Assembly: GCA_013298125.1 (NCBI GenBank)
Contig: JAAFJP010000013.1
Span: 62,001 to 126,000 of the forward strand
Length of the DNA stretch: 64,000 nucleotides
From: Cytophagales bacterium
GTDB lineage: Bacteria > Bacteroidota > Bacteroidia > Cytophagales > Spirosomataceae
Reading direction: 5' to 3'
Shown here: positions 1 through 8,204 of the stretch, one piece after another
How positions within the stretch are numbered: the first letter of the stretch is position 1
Layout of the letters: the number at the start of each line of letters is the position of its first letter
Made by a program: the position numbers and the translations under genes
Notes under the pieces: model-generated
Told to the model about the DNA's origin: nothing
Seen by the model: only the letters and a program-made list of their open reading frames with translations
Database searches by the model: none

Positions 1-427
1 TTTTTGCGTAATCGTTTGTTGCAACCGTTGCATCTGTCAAATCGCCAATTTTAGAAACAGTGTCTGTCAAAGACTTCATACCTCTTCCTAAATTATCAAA
101 AATATCTGGCGTAATTTTTGAGTTTGCCAACATTTCATCCATCTTAGCAGTCAAGCCTAAACCTGCCGCTGGGGCAGATGTACTTCTTTTTGGCAATTCA
201 CCCGTAAAATCTTTTGATAATTCTGGATAAACCCTCTCCCACTCATAATCCTTTCCTGATTTTGTCACTAAATATAGAACACCATACATGATAAAAATAC
301 CTACTTCGGTAAGCATACCAAGCATCAACCAATTGTTTGCTCCATTCCAGTGAAGGATTTTAGCTAATGCTCCAAAAATTACTACTGCGGCTGCAAAACT
401 TGCAATGACGTTTACGATTTTTTCCAT
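1..427 (-). CDS. gldL: GldL/PorL, T9SS motor membrane subunit (partial)
   Basis: N-terminal 142 residues of GldL; the gene continues past the left edge. GldL forms, with GldM, the proton-driven inner-membrane motor of the type IX secretion and gliding machine. The visible part has two membrane helices at about residues 5-25 and 33-55. The second carries a glutamate (residue 42, in LTEVGIF), the position type known in this family as important for proton use. After the helices come the cytoplasmic YEWERVYPEL segment and a Ser/Pro/Ala linker. The start at 427 gives MEKIVNVIAS, which leads straight into helix 1. It lies downstream of gldK on the same strand, the usual porPKLMN order; gldM and gldN are expected to the left. 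Confidence 0.93.
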   Translation of the reverse strand, partial: MEKIVNVIASFAAAVVIFGALAKILHWNGANNWLMLGMLTEVGIFIMYGVLYLVTKSGKDYEWERVYPELSKDFTGELPKRSTSAPAAGLGLTAKMDEMLANSKITPDIFDNLGRGMKSLTDTVSKIGDLTDATVATNDYAK

Positions 428-580
428 TGTGATTTAAAAGATAGTTTTGTTTTTAAGACTAATACCTGATTTTAATTTGAAGCGGGGTCGCCCGTGCGAT
501 TTGAAAATGAGTTAATTTGAAAATGAGTTAGCTAAATCAAAATAAAACAGATTGAAATCTTCTTTATTATTTTTAAAAAA

Positions 581-623
581 AGCGAGGGAACATTTCGTTA
601 TTGGACGATTATCTTCCCTCGCT
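581..623. terminator. Bidirectional hairpin terminator between gldK and gldL
   Basis: A perfect 10-bp inverted repeat (AGCGAGGGAA at 581-590, TTCCCTCGCT at 614-623) with a 23-nt loop, flanked by an A-run on the left (575-580) and a T-run on the right, so it reads as an intrinsic terminator on both strands. It lies in the 283-bp gap after gldK and before gldL, and could attenuate transcription into gldLMN. The gap also holds two tandem copies of ATTTGAAAATGAGTTA near 499-530. Confidence 0.7.
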
Positions 624-710
624 TTTTTATTTGATAATTTGGTAATTTTAATTATTGAACTATTTTAAAAATCTTCAAATTAACTAATTTCCAAATTTTC
701 AAATTGAAAA

Positions 711-1886
711 TTATTTAAACTCTTTTCCTGATGAGCGACCTAAGTGGTTCATGGCACAACGGAATCCGATATATGAACGCTTTTTGTTTTCGTACTCATA
801 CGAGCGTGTACCTGTTTCTAAGTAATACGCAACGTCTTTCCAAGAACCTCCACGGATAACTTTACGAGGTTCGTCTTTGTCGTCGTTCATCGTGTTTAAG
901 TCCCAAGTGATGGCTACTGAGTTGTCTGCATAAGCATCTAATGTCCATTCAGAAACATTACCTGCCATGTTATACAAACCATAATCATTTGGATTAAACA
1001 TATTGGCGGGAGCTGTATAAGCATAGCCGTCAGCATCGTAGTTACCTCTGTGTGGTTTGAAGTTAGCTAACAAACAACCTTTTCCATTGGCTACATAAGG
1101 GTTACCCCAAGGATACTTAGCTGATGCTTTTCCTCCACGTGCTGCCCACTCCCACTCTGCCTCTGATGGCAAACGGAATCTTGGAGAAATATATTGACCT
1201 TCTGAGGTGCGATAATCATTATATGCTTTCGTTCTCCATTCGCAGAAATATCTTGCCGCCGTCCAACTGATACCTACTACTGGATACATATCAAACGCTG
1301 GGCTTGAAAAGTAATATTCAGTCATTGGGTCACCGTTGTGGTAGGTAAAGTCTTTGCTCCAAACGGTAGTATCAGGATAATATTCAGCAATGATTTTTTC
1401 TTCTCCTATTACAGAGATAGAATCTTTCATCATTACGTCTGTGAACTGACGATATTCGTTGTTGGTAATTTCAGTATCATCCATGTAAAATTGTGCAACT
1501 GTCACACGCTTATTGAAACTTACTGATGACGATGTTACATCTTCATCGGCTTGTCCCATCATGTACGAGCCAGAAGGAATCAAGACCATTCCGAGCGGAG
1601 TAGTTTGTTTCCAGCCTTTACGTGCAACTGCTGCGATTTCACCGTTTTGCATACCAACATCTTCTTTCTTGTTGCTTCGGCTATTTTTACCGCTTTTGCC
1701 TTTTCCTTTGGAGGCTACCTCACCTTTACCCTTGCTACTTCTTCCTTTGCTTGATTTGCTACTGGCAGTTGATTTACCACCCTTTCCTTTGCTTCCGCCA
1801 GAAGAGCTACAACTTTCCAAGAACAACACAGGAATAACTACCAAAAGTAGTAAAAATGATTTCCTGAAAATTCCACCGTAATTCAT
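711..1886 (-). CDS. gldK: GldK/PorK, T9SS outer-membrane ring lipoprotein
   Basis: Lipoprotein of the periplasmic GldK-GldN ring of the type IX secretion system. I chose the internal ATG at 1886 because it gives a clean lipoprotein signal (MNYGGIFRKS, a Leu/Val-rich core, then LFLESC with the lipidated Cys at residue 26); an upstream in-frame ATG at 1943 would bury it. Residues 27-75 are a Ser/Gly/Lys linker. The rest is a formylglycine-generating-enzyme (FGE/sulfatase-modifying) fold, with GNVSEWTLDAY, VIRGGSWKD and SYIGFRCA, used structurally in GldK. 391 residues, within the family's usual size. Downstream of a PorP/SprF gene and upstream of gldL, but with terminator-like DNA before gldL. 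Confidence 0.92.
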   Translation of the reverse strand: MNYGGIFRKSFLLLLVVIPVLFLESCSSSGGSKGKGGKSTASSKSSKGRSSKGKGEVASKGKGKSGKNSRSNKKEDVGMQNGEIAAVARKGWKQTTPLGMVLIPSGSYMMGQADEDVTSSSVSFNKRVTVAQFYMDDTEITNNEYRQFTDVMMKDSISVIGEEKIIAEYYPDTTVWSKDFTYHNGDPMTEYYFSSPAFDMYPVVGISWTAARYFCEWRTKAYNDYRTSEGQYISPRFRLPSEAEWEWAARGGKASAKYPWGNPYVANGKGCLLANFKPHRGNYDADGYAYTAPANMFNPNDYGLYNMAGNVSEWTLDAYADNSVAITWDLNTMNDDKDEPRKVIRGGSWKDVAYYLETGTRSYEYENKKRSYIGFRCAMNHLGRSSGKEFK

Positions 1887-2123
1887 AGTGTTATAAACTT
1901 TTTTGAATGATACCTGTAAATAATTTAGGCAATGTTTCTTCAAATGTGATTGTATTAAATTTTTAAATATCCTTACACTTTTATAAAATCTAACGAAATT
2001 CTAATATGTTAAATTTTCTTAAAAACGATAGTATCTCTTTATTTAGTATATAAACAGAACAACAAAGTTAAATATTTTTTTTGTGTTGTCTGTCAATGAT
2101 TTAGTGTTTTTAGCAATAAACCT

Positions 2124-3098
2124 CTAATGTCTGAATCTTGGAGTACGCACGGGTGTTTTCTTTCCTGCTAATAGCCGTGGGGCGGGGATGGCATAACTAA
2201 GCAAGATTTCGTGTGATAGTGGGGCTTTGGCGGAGGCTCCTACATTGGTAAGGTCAAGTGAATAACCCAAACGCAATGCGTTGTTGTTTAACATCGAAAT
2301 TCCTGCAATAATAATGCCAGCATCGTTCAAACGATATGAACCTCCGAGCCAATATTTTTCGGAATACGTAACAATTGCTCCACCTTCAAGAACATTTGTA
2401 TTAAAATCTGTCTTCCACAATGCCATCGGACTTACCTTGATGTCGTCATTGAAATAATAATCAAAGCTACCTGTGAGGTTCAAAACTTGCTTGATTGCGT
2501 ACGCTCCTGTTTTGTCTGTACCTATACTATATGTGGGAGAATTAACGTGATTAAGACTCGCTCCGACTTGATAGGTAACAGTTTTGTACAATACTCCTAC
2601 TGAAAAATCTGTTTTGGTTTGATTGAAACTTCCCGATAGTGCATCCACCACAGGGTCACCTGCATCACGTGGGCGAAATTTTGAATCAAAAGTTTTTGTA
2701 TAAATTCCTCCTTTTGCTCCAATTGAAACAACACTACCATTTGATAATCCTATTTGATAAGAATAAGATAAAAGTGCATTTTGATAACCTGCCCCAGATG
2801 GTGTTTTATCATTTACAAATTGTATGCCGATTCCACTGTGTAAACCATTTAATGGCATTGAAGCCGTAAATATTTGTGTACCCAATGAACCATTACCATC
2901 GAAAGTAGTCTGATAATCAGACCATTGATTACGATAATGTAGCTGAAATCTTGTTACGCCATCCATCCCTGCGGCTGCGGGATTGATGTATAGCGGATTA
3001 AACATATATTGGCTCAATTGAGCATCTTGTTGTGCAAGTGTTTTTGAGCCTGAGAAAGCGAGTATTGTAAGAAAAATATATCGTAAAGTCTTTTGCAT
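2124..3098 (-). CDS. PorP/SprF family T9SS outer-membrane protein
   Basis: Outer-membrane beta-barrel of the PorP/SprF family, which helps to anchor T9SS and gliding components. It has a cleavable signal ending TLAQQ, then the family signature QDAQLSQYMFNPLYINPAAAG, then alternating beta-strand sequence to the C-terminus. 324 residues, normal for the family. It is the first gene of the porP-gldK-gldL run, matching the porPKLMN order known from Porphyromonas. The 180-bp gap to gldK shows no strong hairpin. Confidence 0.9.
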   Translation of the reverse strand: MQKTLRYIFLTILAFSGSKTLAQQDAQLSQYMFNPLYINPAAAGMDGVTRFQLHYRNQWSDYQTTFDGNGSLGTQIFTASMPLNGLHSGIGIQFVNDKTPSGAGYQNALLSYSYQIGLSNGSVVSIGAKGGIYTKTFDSKFRPRDAGDPVVDALSGSFNQTKTDFSVGVLYKTVTYQVGASLNHVNSPTYSIGTDKTGAYAIKQVLNLTGSFDYYFNDDIKVSPMALWKTDFNTNVLEGGAIVTYSEKYWLGGSYRLNDAGIIIAGISMLNNNALRLGYSLDLTNVGASAKAPLSHEILLSYAIPAPRLLAGKKTPVRTPRFRH

Positions 3099-3236
3099 AG
3101 TGTTTCAAAAGGAGGAAGAATGAATGCCTTGTAATTCAAAACTAATAAACAATTTTAATATACGCTAAAAAATGATGATTTGGTTATTTCTTAACGGAAA
3201 AATTGTTGGTTTTGTTGTAGGGGATAAAAAGCATTT

Positions 3237-5138
3237 TTACCACTTCTTCTTATAAGTAGTATAATCCTTCCTCGGACCATCTTTCTTTTTCGGATTTGGA
3301 TTTACGTCTCCTAATAACTGATTGGCTAAATCTGGTCTTTTTAATTTCTGTAAACGCTGTCTAATCCAACTTTTAAATTCGTTTTTATACCAAAAGAAAT
3401 AATTATTTTGACTCTGTTTTTCTTCTTTCGTTTTGGCAGTGTAAACGGGTTGCAAAGTGTATGGATGCACGCCCGTGTAGTATATTACCTCCGCAACTGT
3501 CATGGGCGTAGGCGTAAAGTCTTGCACTTGCTCTAATCTGAATCCTAAATCTTTGGTTTCTGCCGCCAAATTTGCCATATCTTGCTCCTCACAACCAGGG
3601 TGCGAACTGATAAAATATGGAATCAAAGGTTGGTTTAAATTATGTTTATCTTGAATTTTATCGTACTTCTCCTTGAATTTTCTGAAATACTTAAACCCAG
3701 GTTTACGCATGATTTTCAAAGTAGCATCGGAGGTATGTTCGGGGGCAACTTTCAATCTTCCCGATACGTGGCGGGTGACTAATTGCTCCATGTATTCATC
3801 GTGGTTTCCGTCTTGATTATTTTTATTGAAATCATCCACCAAGAGGTCATATCTAACCCCAGAGCCTACAAACGCTTTTTTTATCTCTGGCAAAGCATCT
3901 ACTTTTTTGTAAATATTGGTCAAAGGCTTGTGCGAAGTATCTAAATTTGAACATATCACAGGATTGATACAACTCGGAGCTTGGCATCTTGCACAGATAG
4001 ATTCATCCTTGCCTTTCATGCGGTACATATTGGCAGAAGGACCTCCTAAATCGGAGATATATCCCTTAAATTCAGGGTGTTCCGTGATTTGTTTGACTTC
4101 CTTCATAATGGATTCTTCGGAACGAGAAGCCACAAATTTTCCTTGATGAGCCGAAATCGTGCAGAAGCTACAACCACCAAAACAGCCTCGGTGCATATTA
4201 ACCGAAAACTTAATCATTTCGTAGGCAGGAATTGGTCCACGATTTTTATATTTTGGGTGGGGCAAACGGGTGTATGGCAAATCAAATGATTTATCCATTT
4301 CCTCTTCATCCATCGTTTTGAAAGGTGGATTGATAACCAAGGTTTTATCCCCAACTTTTTGCAAAATTCTGTTAGCTTGCCATTTATTAGATTCTACTTC
4401 CACAATCTTGAAATTGGCGGCATATTTCATTTTATCCTGTAAACAAACATCGTGACTTGCTAACTCAACCGTCTCCCAAGTTTGATGTTCTGGAACGGGT
4501 TTTTCGTCTATGTATGCAATCTGATTTACGTCTCTAATTTCGTGTAAAGGCACGCCATCTTTCACCAATCTCAAAATGTCTCGCAAAGGTTGTTCGCCCA
4601 TGCCATACACAAGCATATCCGCCCCCGAATCTTCCAAAATCGTAGGCATTAACTGGTCTTTCCAATAGTCATAATGGGTCACACGGCGTAATGAAGCCTC
4701 AATTCCACCCAAAAGGACTGGAACATCGGGGTAAATTTCTTTCAAGATTTTGGTATAAACCGTCGAGGCATAATCAGGTCTGAAACCAGCCTCACCGCCC
4801 GGGGTATAACTATCGTTTGAACGCAACCTTTTATTGGCGGTATAATGATTCACCATCGAATCCATACAGCCCGCCGTAACGCCAAAAAAGTATTTGGGTT
4901 TGCCCATTTTTTTGAAATCACGGAGGTCGTCACGCCAGTTGGGTTGTGGAATAATTCCGACCCTAAAACCCTCACTTTCAATGATTCGCCCAATCACAGC
5001 TGTACCAAAAGAAGGATGATCCACGTAGGCATCTCCCGAAATCAGTATGACATCTAATTGTTCCCAGCCCCGCTGTTCAACTTCTTTTTTGGTAATTGGC
5101 AACCAACTCGTGATTGGTCTTTCTCTAACTGTAATCAT
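3237..5138 (-). CDS. YgiQ family radical SAM protein
   Basis: 633-residue protein of the YgiQ family, a conserved radical S-adenosylmethionine group of unknown substrate. N-terminal region 1-300 begins with RERPITSWLPITKKEVEQRGW, typical of the family, and contains GGIEASLRR. The radical SAM cluster motif is RGCFGGCSFC with Cys 319, 323 and 326. A second Cys group (CARCQAPSCINPVIC) follows near residue 390. The C-terminus is basic (NPNPKKKDGPRKDYTTYKKKW). It stands alone, apart from the T9SS block by about 140 bp. Reaction unknown; family assignment is firm. Confidence 0.93.
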   Translation of the reverse strand: MITVRERPITSWLPITKKEVEQRGWEQLDVILISGDAYVDHPSFGTAVIGRIIESEGFRVGIIPQPNWRDDLRDFKKMGKPKYFFGVTAGCMDSMVNHYTANKRLRSNDSYTPGGEAGFRPDYASTVYTKILKEIYPDVPVLLGGIEASLRRVTHYDYWKDQLMPTILEDSGADMLVYGMGEQPLRDILRLVKDGVPLHEIRDVNQIAYIDEKPVPEHQTWETVELASHDVCLQDKMKYAANFKIVEVESNKWQANRILQKVGDKTLVINPPFKTMDEEEMDKSFDLPYTRLPHPKYKNRGPIPAYEMIKFSVNMHRGCFGGCSFCTISAHQGKFVASRSEESIMKEVKQITEHPEFKGYISDLGGPSANMYRMKGKDESICARCQAPSCINPVICSNLDTSHKPLTNIYKKVDALPEIKKAFVGSGVRYDLLVDDFNKNNQDGNHDEYMEQLVTRHVSGRLKVAPEHTSDATLKIMRKPGFKYFRKFKEKYDKIQDKHNLNQPLIPYFISSHPGCEEQDMANLAAETKDLGFRLEQVQDFTPTPMTVAEVIYYTGVHPYTLQPVYTAKTKEEKQSQNNYFFWYKNEFKSWIRQRLQKLKRPDLANQLLGDVNPNPKKKDGPRKDYTTYKKKW

Positions 5139-5144
5139 ATTTTT

Positions 5145-5235
5145 GTAGCTTTTAGCCGTTGGCGATTTGTCTTGTGCGAACAGCCTTGGGCATTTGATTA
5201 GCTTTTAGCCGTTGGCAATTAGCTTTGGGCTTTTT
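5145..5235. repeat. Short direct repeats (TAGCTTTTAGCCGTTGGC)
   Basis: Two copies of TAGCTTTTAGCCGTTGGC followed by G/A-ATT, about 50 bp apart, in the spacer upstream of the YgiQ gene. No coding potential is evident. The sequence resembles other simple spacer repeats in this window but I find no full inverted partner here. Confidence 0.5.
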
Positions 5236-5343
5236 TTTATTTGTACAAAATTAACAGATGTAAAGGGTTGATTTTTAATATCTTGAAAATATATGTAGAG
5301 TCTTAACGTTTTGATGTATTTCTTTGTTTTAGTGAGAAAAATA

Positions 5344-5381
5344 AAAGCCAAGATTATCATTTGATTGATAATCTTGGCTTT
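5344..5381 (-). terminator. Hairpin terminator of the lipoprotein gene at 5422
   Basis: A perfect 16-bp inverted repeat (AAAGCCAAGATTATCA at 5344-5359 with its complement at 5366-5381) around a 6-nt loop. It lies about 40 bp past the stop codon of the minus-strand gene that ends at 5422. The A-rich sequence to its left gives a U-tract on the minus-strand RNA. Confidence 0.75.
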
Positions 5382-5421
5382 GAGAATTTTTGTAATTAAT
5401 TGATTTACAGAATTTTATATA

Positions 5422-5814
5422 CTATTGACAATACAATGAAACGGTATAACTTTGATATGTTTTCCCTGCCCCGTAACTCGCTAAAACATCTTGGCTTTGA
5501 GTAGCACCCGCTGAAATTGATGAAATAAATGGATTTTTGGTTTCATACAGTGTTCCATCGGTAGTTTTTACAATCATTTTGTAGTAAATAAAACTTCCTA
5601 CCCCAGATTTTAATACATTATAATCGGTTGTAGCCTTGTTTTTAACATCAAAACTTACGATTATGCTGTTTGAAGAAGTTAGATTATTGACTTTGGTTTG
5701 TGTTAATACCAAATTGTCTGAAAAACAGCCACTTGGATTTACTTCACTTTTTGAACAGCTGAATAAACAAATAGCAAAGATTGATAAAGTGATAAATGAT
5801 GATAATTTTTTCAT
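5422..5814 (-). CDS. Small lipoprotein, function unknown
   Basis: 130-residue protein with a lipoprotein signal (MKKLSSFITLSIFAICLFSC, lipidated Cys at residue 20). The mature part is a single small beta-rich domain, including NSIIVSFDVKNKATTDYN and a C-terminal YTVSLYCQ, which looks like an immunoglobulin-like fold. I do not recognise the family. It is transcribed alone, with its own hairpin terminator downstream and an AT-rich upstream region of about 150 bp. Confidence 0.7.
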   Translation of the reverse strand: MKKLSSFITLSIFAICLFSCSKSEVNPSGCFSDNLVLTQTKVNNLTSSNSIIVSFDVKNKATTDYNVLKSGVGSFIYYKMIVKTTDGTLYETKNPFISSISAGATQSQDVLASYGAGKTYQSYTVSLYCQ

Positions 5815-5969
5815 AAATGAATTGAGTTTTTTAAATGAGATATTTTTTACGTTTGAATAATTTTAGTTCGCTTATTCAAAAGTAAAAATAAATAGTCCTT
5901 CAATAAAACTTGATACCATTTACGCATTTTCAAAATTCTATTTTCTGTCAAAAAGCCACTAATTCAATA

Positions 5970-6584
5970 CTAAGCTGTCGTCATTTCCTGAGCCTTAAAT
6001 TGCTCAATCAGTTTTTTATCGGCGATTTTCACTTGTAATTTCTGTAAAAAATTAATCAAAGTTTTTCTCATCTCTACTGATTGGAGAATTTCTGTTTGGT
6101 TTTGATTGTACTTTAAATTCGCCAAGAAAGTTACTGGAAATAAAGTAAAGCTATATTCCTGAAAAACAGGCACTTCTATCGTCTTTGTGACGGTTTGTAT
6201 TTTTATTTTCTTCTCTGTCTGTACTTCTACTTTTTCCTTGATGGTTTTGTAGGTAATTTTTTTGGTCGTAATGTTCACTTCTTGCAAACTCACATTACGC
6301 TCGCCCGCAAGGGTTGTATTTGAAATTTTAATATCGTCAATCTCGTTGATGCTAATTACTTCTTTTTTAGCAATTTTTTCACCCACTGTCTGGATATGAA
6401 CCAAACTCTGGGGCGTTGAGGCTAAGTAAACAGCCCTTTTATTACCAAAAATCTTTGAAAATGAATCGCCGAAAGATTGAAACGAAGACAATTCAGGATA
6501 TTTGACCGAAACCAAGGCATTGATTCCTTCAATTTCTCGGGTGATGTGTGTGAAAGATGATAGAATACTCAGTTGATTTGCCAT
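5970..6584 (-). CDS. Hypothetical protein
   Basis: 204 residues from the ATG at 6584 (MANQLSILSSF). I prefer this start to the in-frame ATG at 6653 because the extra sequence would overlap the hairpin terminator of the neighbouring nucleoside transporter gene. No signal peptide or membrane helix. The centre (about residues 115-160) is a Lys/Thr/Glu/Val-rich alternating stretch (KITYKTIKEKVEVQTEKK and following) that may form long beta strands; the C-terminal 50 residues look helical. I do not recognise a family, and no partner gene suggests a role. Confidence 0.65.
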   Translation of the reverse strand: MANQLSILSSFTHITREIEGINALVSVKYPELSSFQSFGDSFSKIFGNKRAVYLASTPQSLVHIQTVGEKIAKKEVISINEIDDIKISNTTLAGERNVSLQEVNITTKKITYKTIKEKVEVQTEKKIKIQTVTKTIEVPVFQEYSFTLFPVTFLANLKYNQNQTEILQSVEMRKTLINFLQKLQVKIADKKLIEQFKAQEMTTA

Positions 6585-6645
6585 TTTAATTTGTTTATCG
6601 AATCGTGGTTTTGATTCGGGATTATGTAAGGAATTTATCAAAAAA

Positions 6646-6670
6646 AATGCCAACCATTTAGGCTGGCATT
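6646..6670 (-). terminator. Hairpin terminator of the NupC-type transporter gene
   Basis: Inverted repeat AATGCCA (6646-6652) / TGGCATT (6664-6670) with a short interrupted extension, followed on the minus strand by a U-tract from the seven A residues at 6641-6647. Located 45 bp past the transporter stop codon. Confidence 0.7.
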
Positions 6671-6714
6671 AGAATTACGAAAATAACGAGTTTTTTTTAG
6701 AAATAGTATCTCTA

Positions 6715-7956
6715 CTAAAACAAAATCCCCGCCAAAGTAGCCGACATATAACTTGCCAAAGTCCCTGCAATTAAGGCACGAACTGCCACTTTGGTAAGGT
6801 CAGCACGGCGACTTGGTTCGAGGGCTGAAATACCGCCAATTTGAATGCCTAATGAGCCAAAATTGGCAAATCCACAAAGGGCAAAACTGACGATGGCGAT
6901 GGTTTTGGGAGATAAAGTTTTTGCCGCAATCATCGGTGCGAGGTTCAAATATGCCACAAATTCGTTGGCAGCTAATTTTGTTCCCATCAACGCCCCTGCC
7001 TGTACTACTTCCTCTTTGGGTACGCCCATGCACCACGCAAATCCAGCAAATAAATAACCCAAAAGCGTATCTAAGGTAAATTCTGAATAGTTAAAAATAC
7101 CGCCTATTTTACTGAAAATAAAGTTAATCAAGGCAATCAAAGCCAAGAAACCGATAAGCATTGCCAAGACGTTGAGACCCACTTTCAAACCATCCGAACA
7201 ACCCGCCGAAATGGCATCAATCATGTTGGAATGTTCTTTTTTGACTTGTAAAGTTACAGTCCCTTTCGTTTCCGATTCTTCGGTTTCAGGGTACATGATT
7301 TTTGAGATTGCCAATGCCCCTGGGGCTGCCATGATACTTGCCGCAATCAGATAAGCCGCTGGTACGCCAAACTGAATATAGGTTGCCATAACTCCACCCG
7401 CAATACAAGCGTAACTTCCTGACATTGAAGCGGTTAATTCAGAAAGAGTCATACCTTTGAGATAAGGCTTAATCATAATCTGAGCCTCTACTTGCCCTAC
7501 AAAAGCACTCGAAATATTAGAAAGAGCTTCCGAACCACTCACACCCATCAAGGCTTTCATGCCTTTGGCTAAAATTCTGACAATGAACTGAATTACGCCC
7601 AAATGGTAAAAAATATTCACCAAAACCGCCACGAAAATAATCGTTGGAATGATATTAAAAAAGAAGATAAAGCCACCCCCATCAAAGGCTTTGGCAACGG
7701 CGGGAACATCCGCCAATGGTCCAAAAACGAACTTTGCTCCTTCGTTACTAAAATTGATAACACGAGTTACCCAGTTGCCCAAAGTAGAAAAAACAACTGC
7801 CCCGACAGAGGTTTTTAAAATAAAAACTGCCAAACCCGCCTGCAAAGCTAATCCCATTCCGACGGTGCGAAAATTAATGGCTTTACGGTTGTTTGACATC
7901 AAATAGGCGATGCCCAAAATTAATACTATTCCAAGGAGTCCTGTGAATCTTTCCAT
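6715..7956 (-). CDS. NupC/CNT family nucleoside transporter
   Basis: 413-residue inner-membrane protein of the concentrative nucleoside transporter family, which takes up nucleosides with Na+ or H+. Many hydrophobic helices are visible. Family landmarks include GGGFIFFFNIIPTIIFVAVLVNI near residue 92, the QVEAQIMIKPYL stretch, and the C-terminal ALCGFANFGSLGIQIGG followed by a PSRRADL loop, which match CNT helices that line the nucleoside site. Length is normal. It stands alone, with a hairpin terminator downstream. Specificity (purine or pyrimidine) and the coupling ion cannot be read from the sequence. Confidence 0.93.
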   Translation of the reverse strand: MERFTGLLGIVLILGIAYLMSNNRKAINFRTVGMGLALQAGLAVFILKTSVGAVVFSTLGNWVTRVINFSNEGAKFVFGPLADVPAVAKAFDGGGFIFFFNIIPTIIFVAVLVNIFYHLGVIQFIVRILAKGMKALMGVSGSEALSNISSAFVGQVEAQIMIKPYLKGMTLSELTASMSGSYACIAGGVMATYIQFGVPAAYLIAASIMAAPGALAISKIMYPETEESETKGTVTLQVKKEHSNMIDAISAGCSDGLKVGLNVLAMLIGFLALIALINFIFSKIGGIFNYSEFTLDTLLGYLFAGFAWCMGVPKEEVVQAGALMGTKLAANEFVAYLNLAPMIAAKTLSPKTIAIVSFALCGFANFGSLGIQIGGISALEPSRRADLTKVAVRALIAGTLASYMSATLAGILF

Positions 7957-8099
7957 GTGTTATTTGTTGTGGTTGGTAGGATATTTTTGCTCTTACCTTT
8001 TTTAGTTTTGACAAAAATAAACAAAATTGATATAAGTCAGCATTTTTTATCGAATTGGTCTTCCGTAAGATAGAAATATATACCATTAGTAATTTATAA

Positions 8100-8193
8100 T
8101 TAGCCATAACTACTGTTTTTATCTATTTATGGCTAACTATAATAATTTATTATTCGCCATAAGTACTATTTTTGCTATATTTGTGGCGAATAA
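8100..8193. promoter_or_regulatory. Two tandem dyads at the promoter of the ATPase gene
   Basis: Two related inverted repeats 50 bp apart: TTAGCCATA (8100-8108) / TATGGCTAA (8128-8136), and TTATTCGCCATA (8150-8161) / TGTGGCGAATAA (8182-8193, one mismatch). The second encloses TATATTTG at 8176-8183, a match to the Bacteroidota -7 box TAnnTTTG, 22 bp before the ATG at 8205. The arrangement looks like a duplicated operator over a promoter, or the end of a mobile unit. Confidence 0.55.
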
Positions 8194-8204
8194 TAAAATA
8201 TTTT

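Noticed and set aside
1338-1881. Several plus-strand open frames opposite gldK
   Set aside because: They are shadows of the minus-strand gldK gene, with low-complexity translations and no family resemblance.
8172-8204. TTG upstream start for the DUF234-type ATPase
   Set aside because: It overlaps the TATATTTG box and the dyad; the ATG at 8205 starts with the family-like MEKSIVGRTEE.
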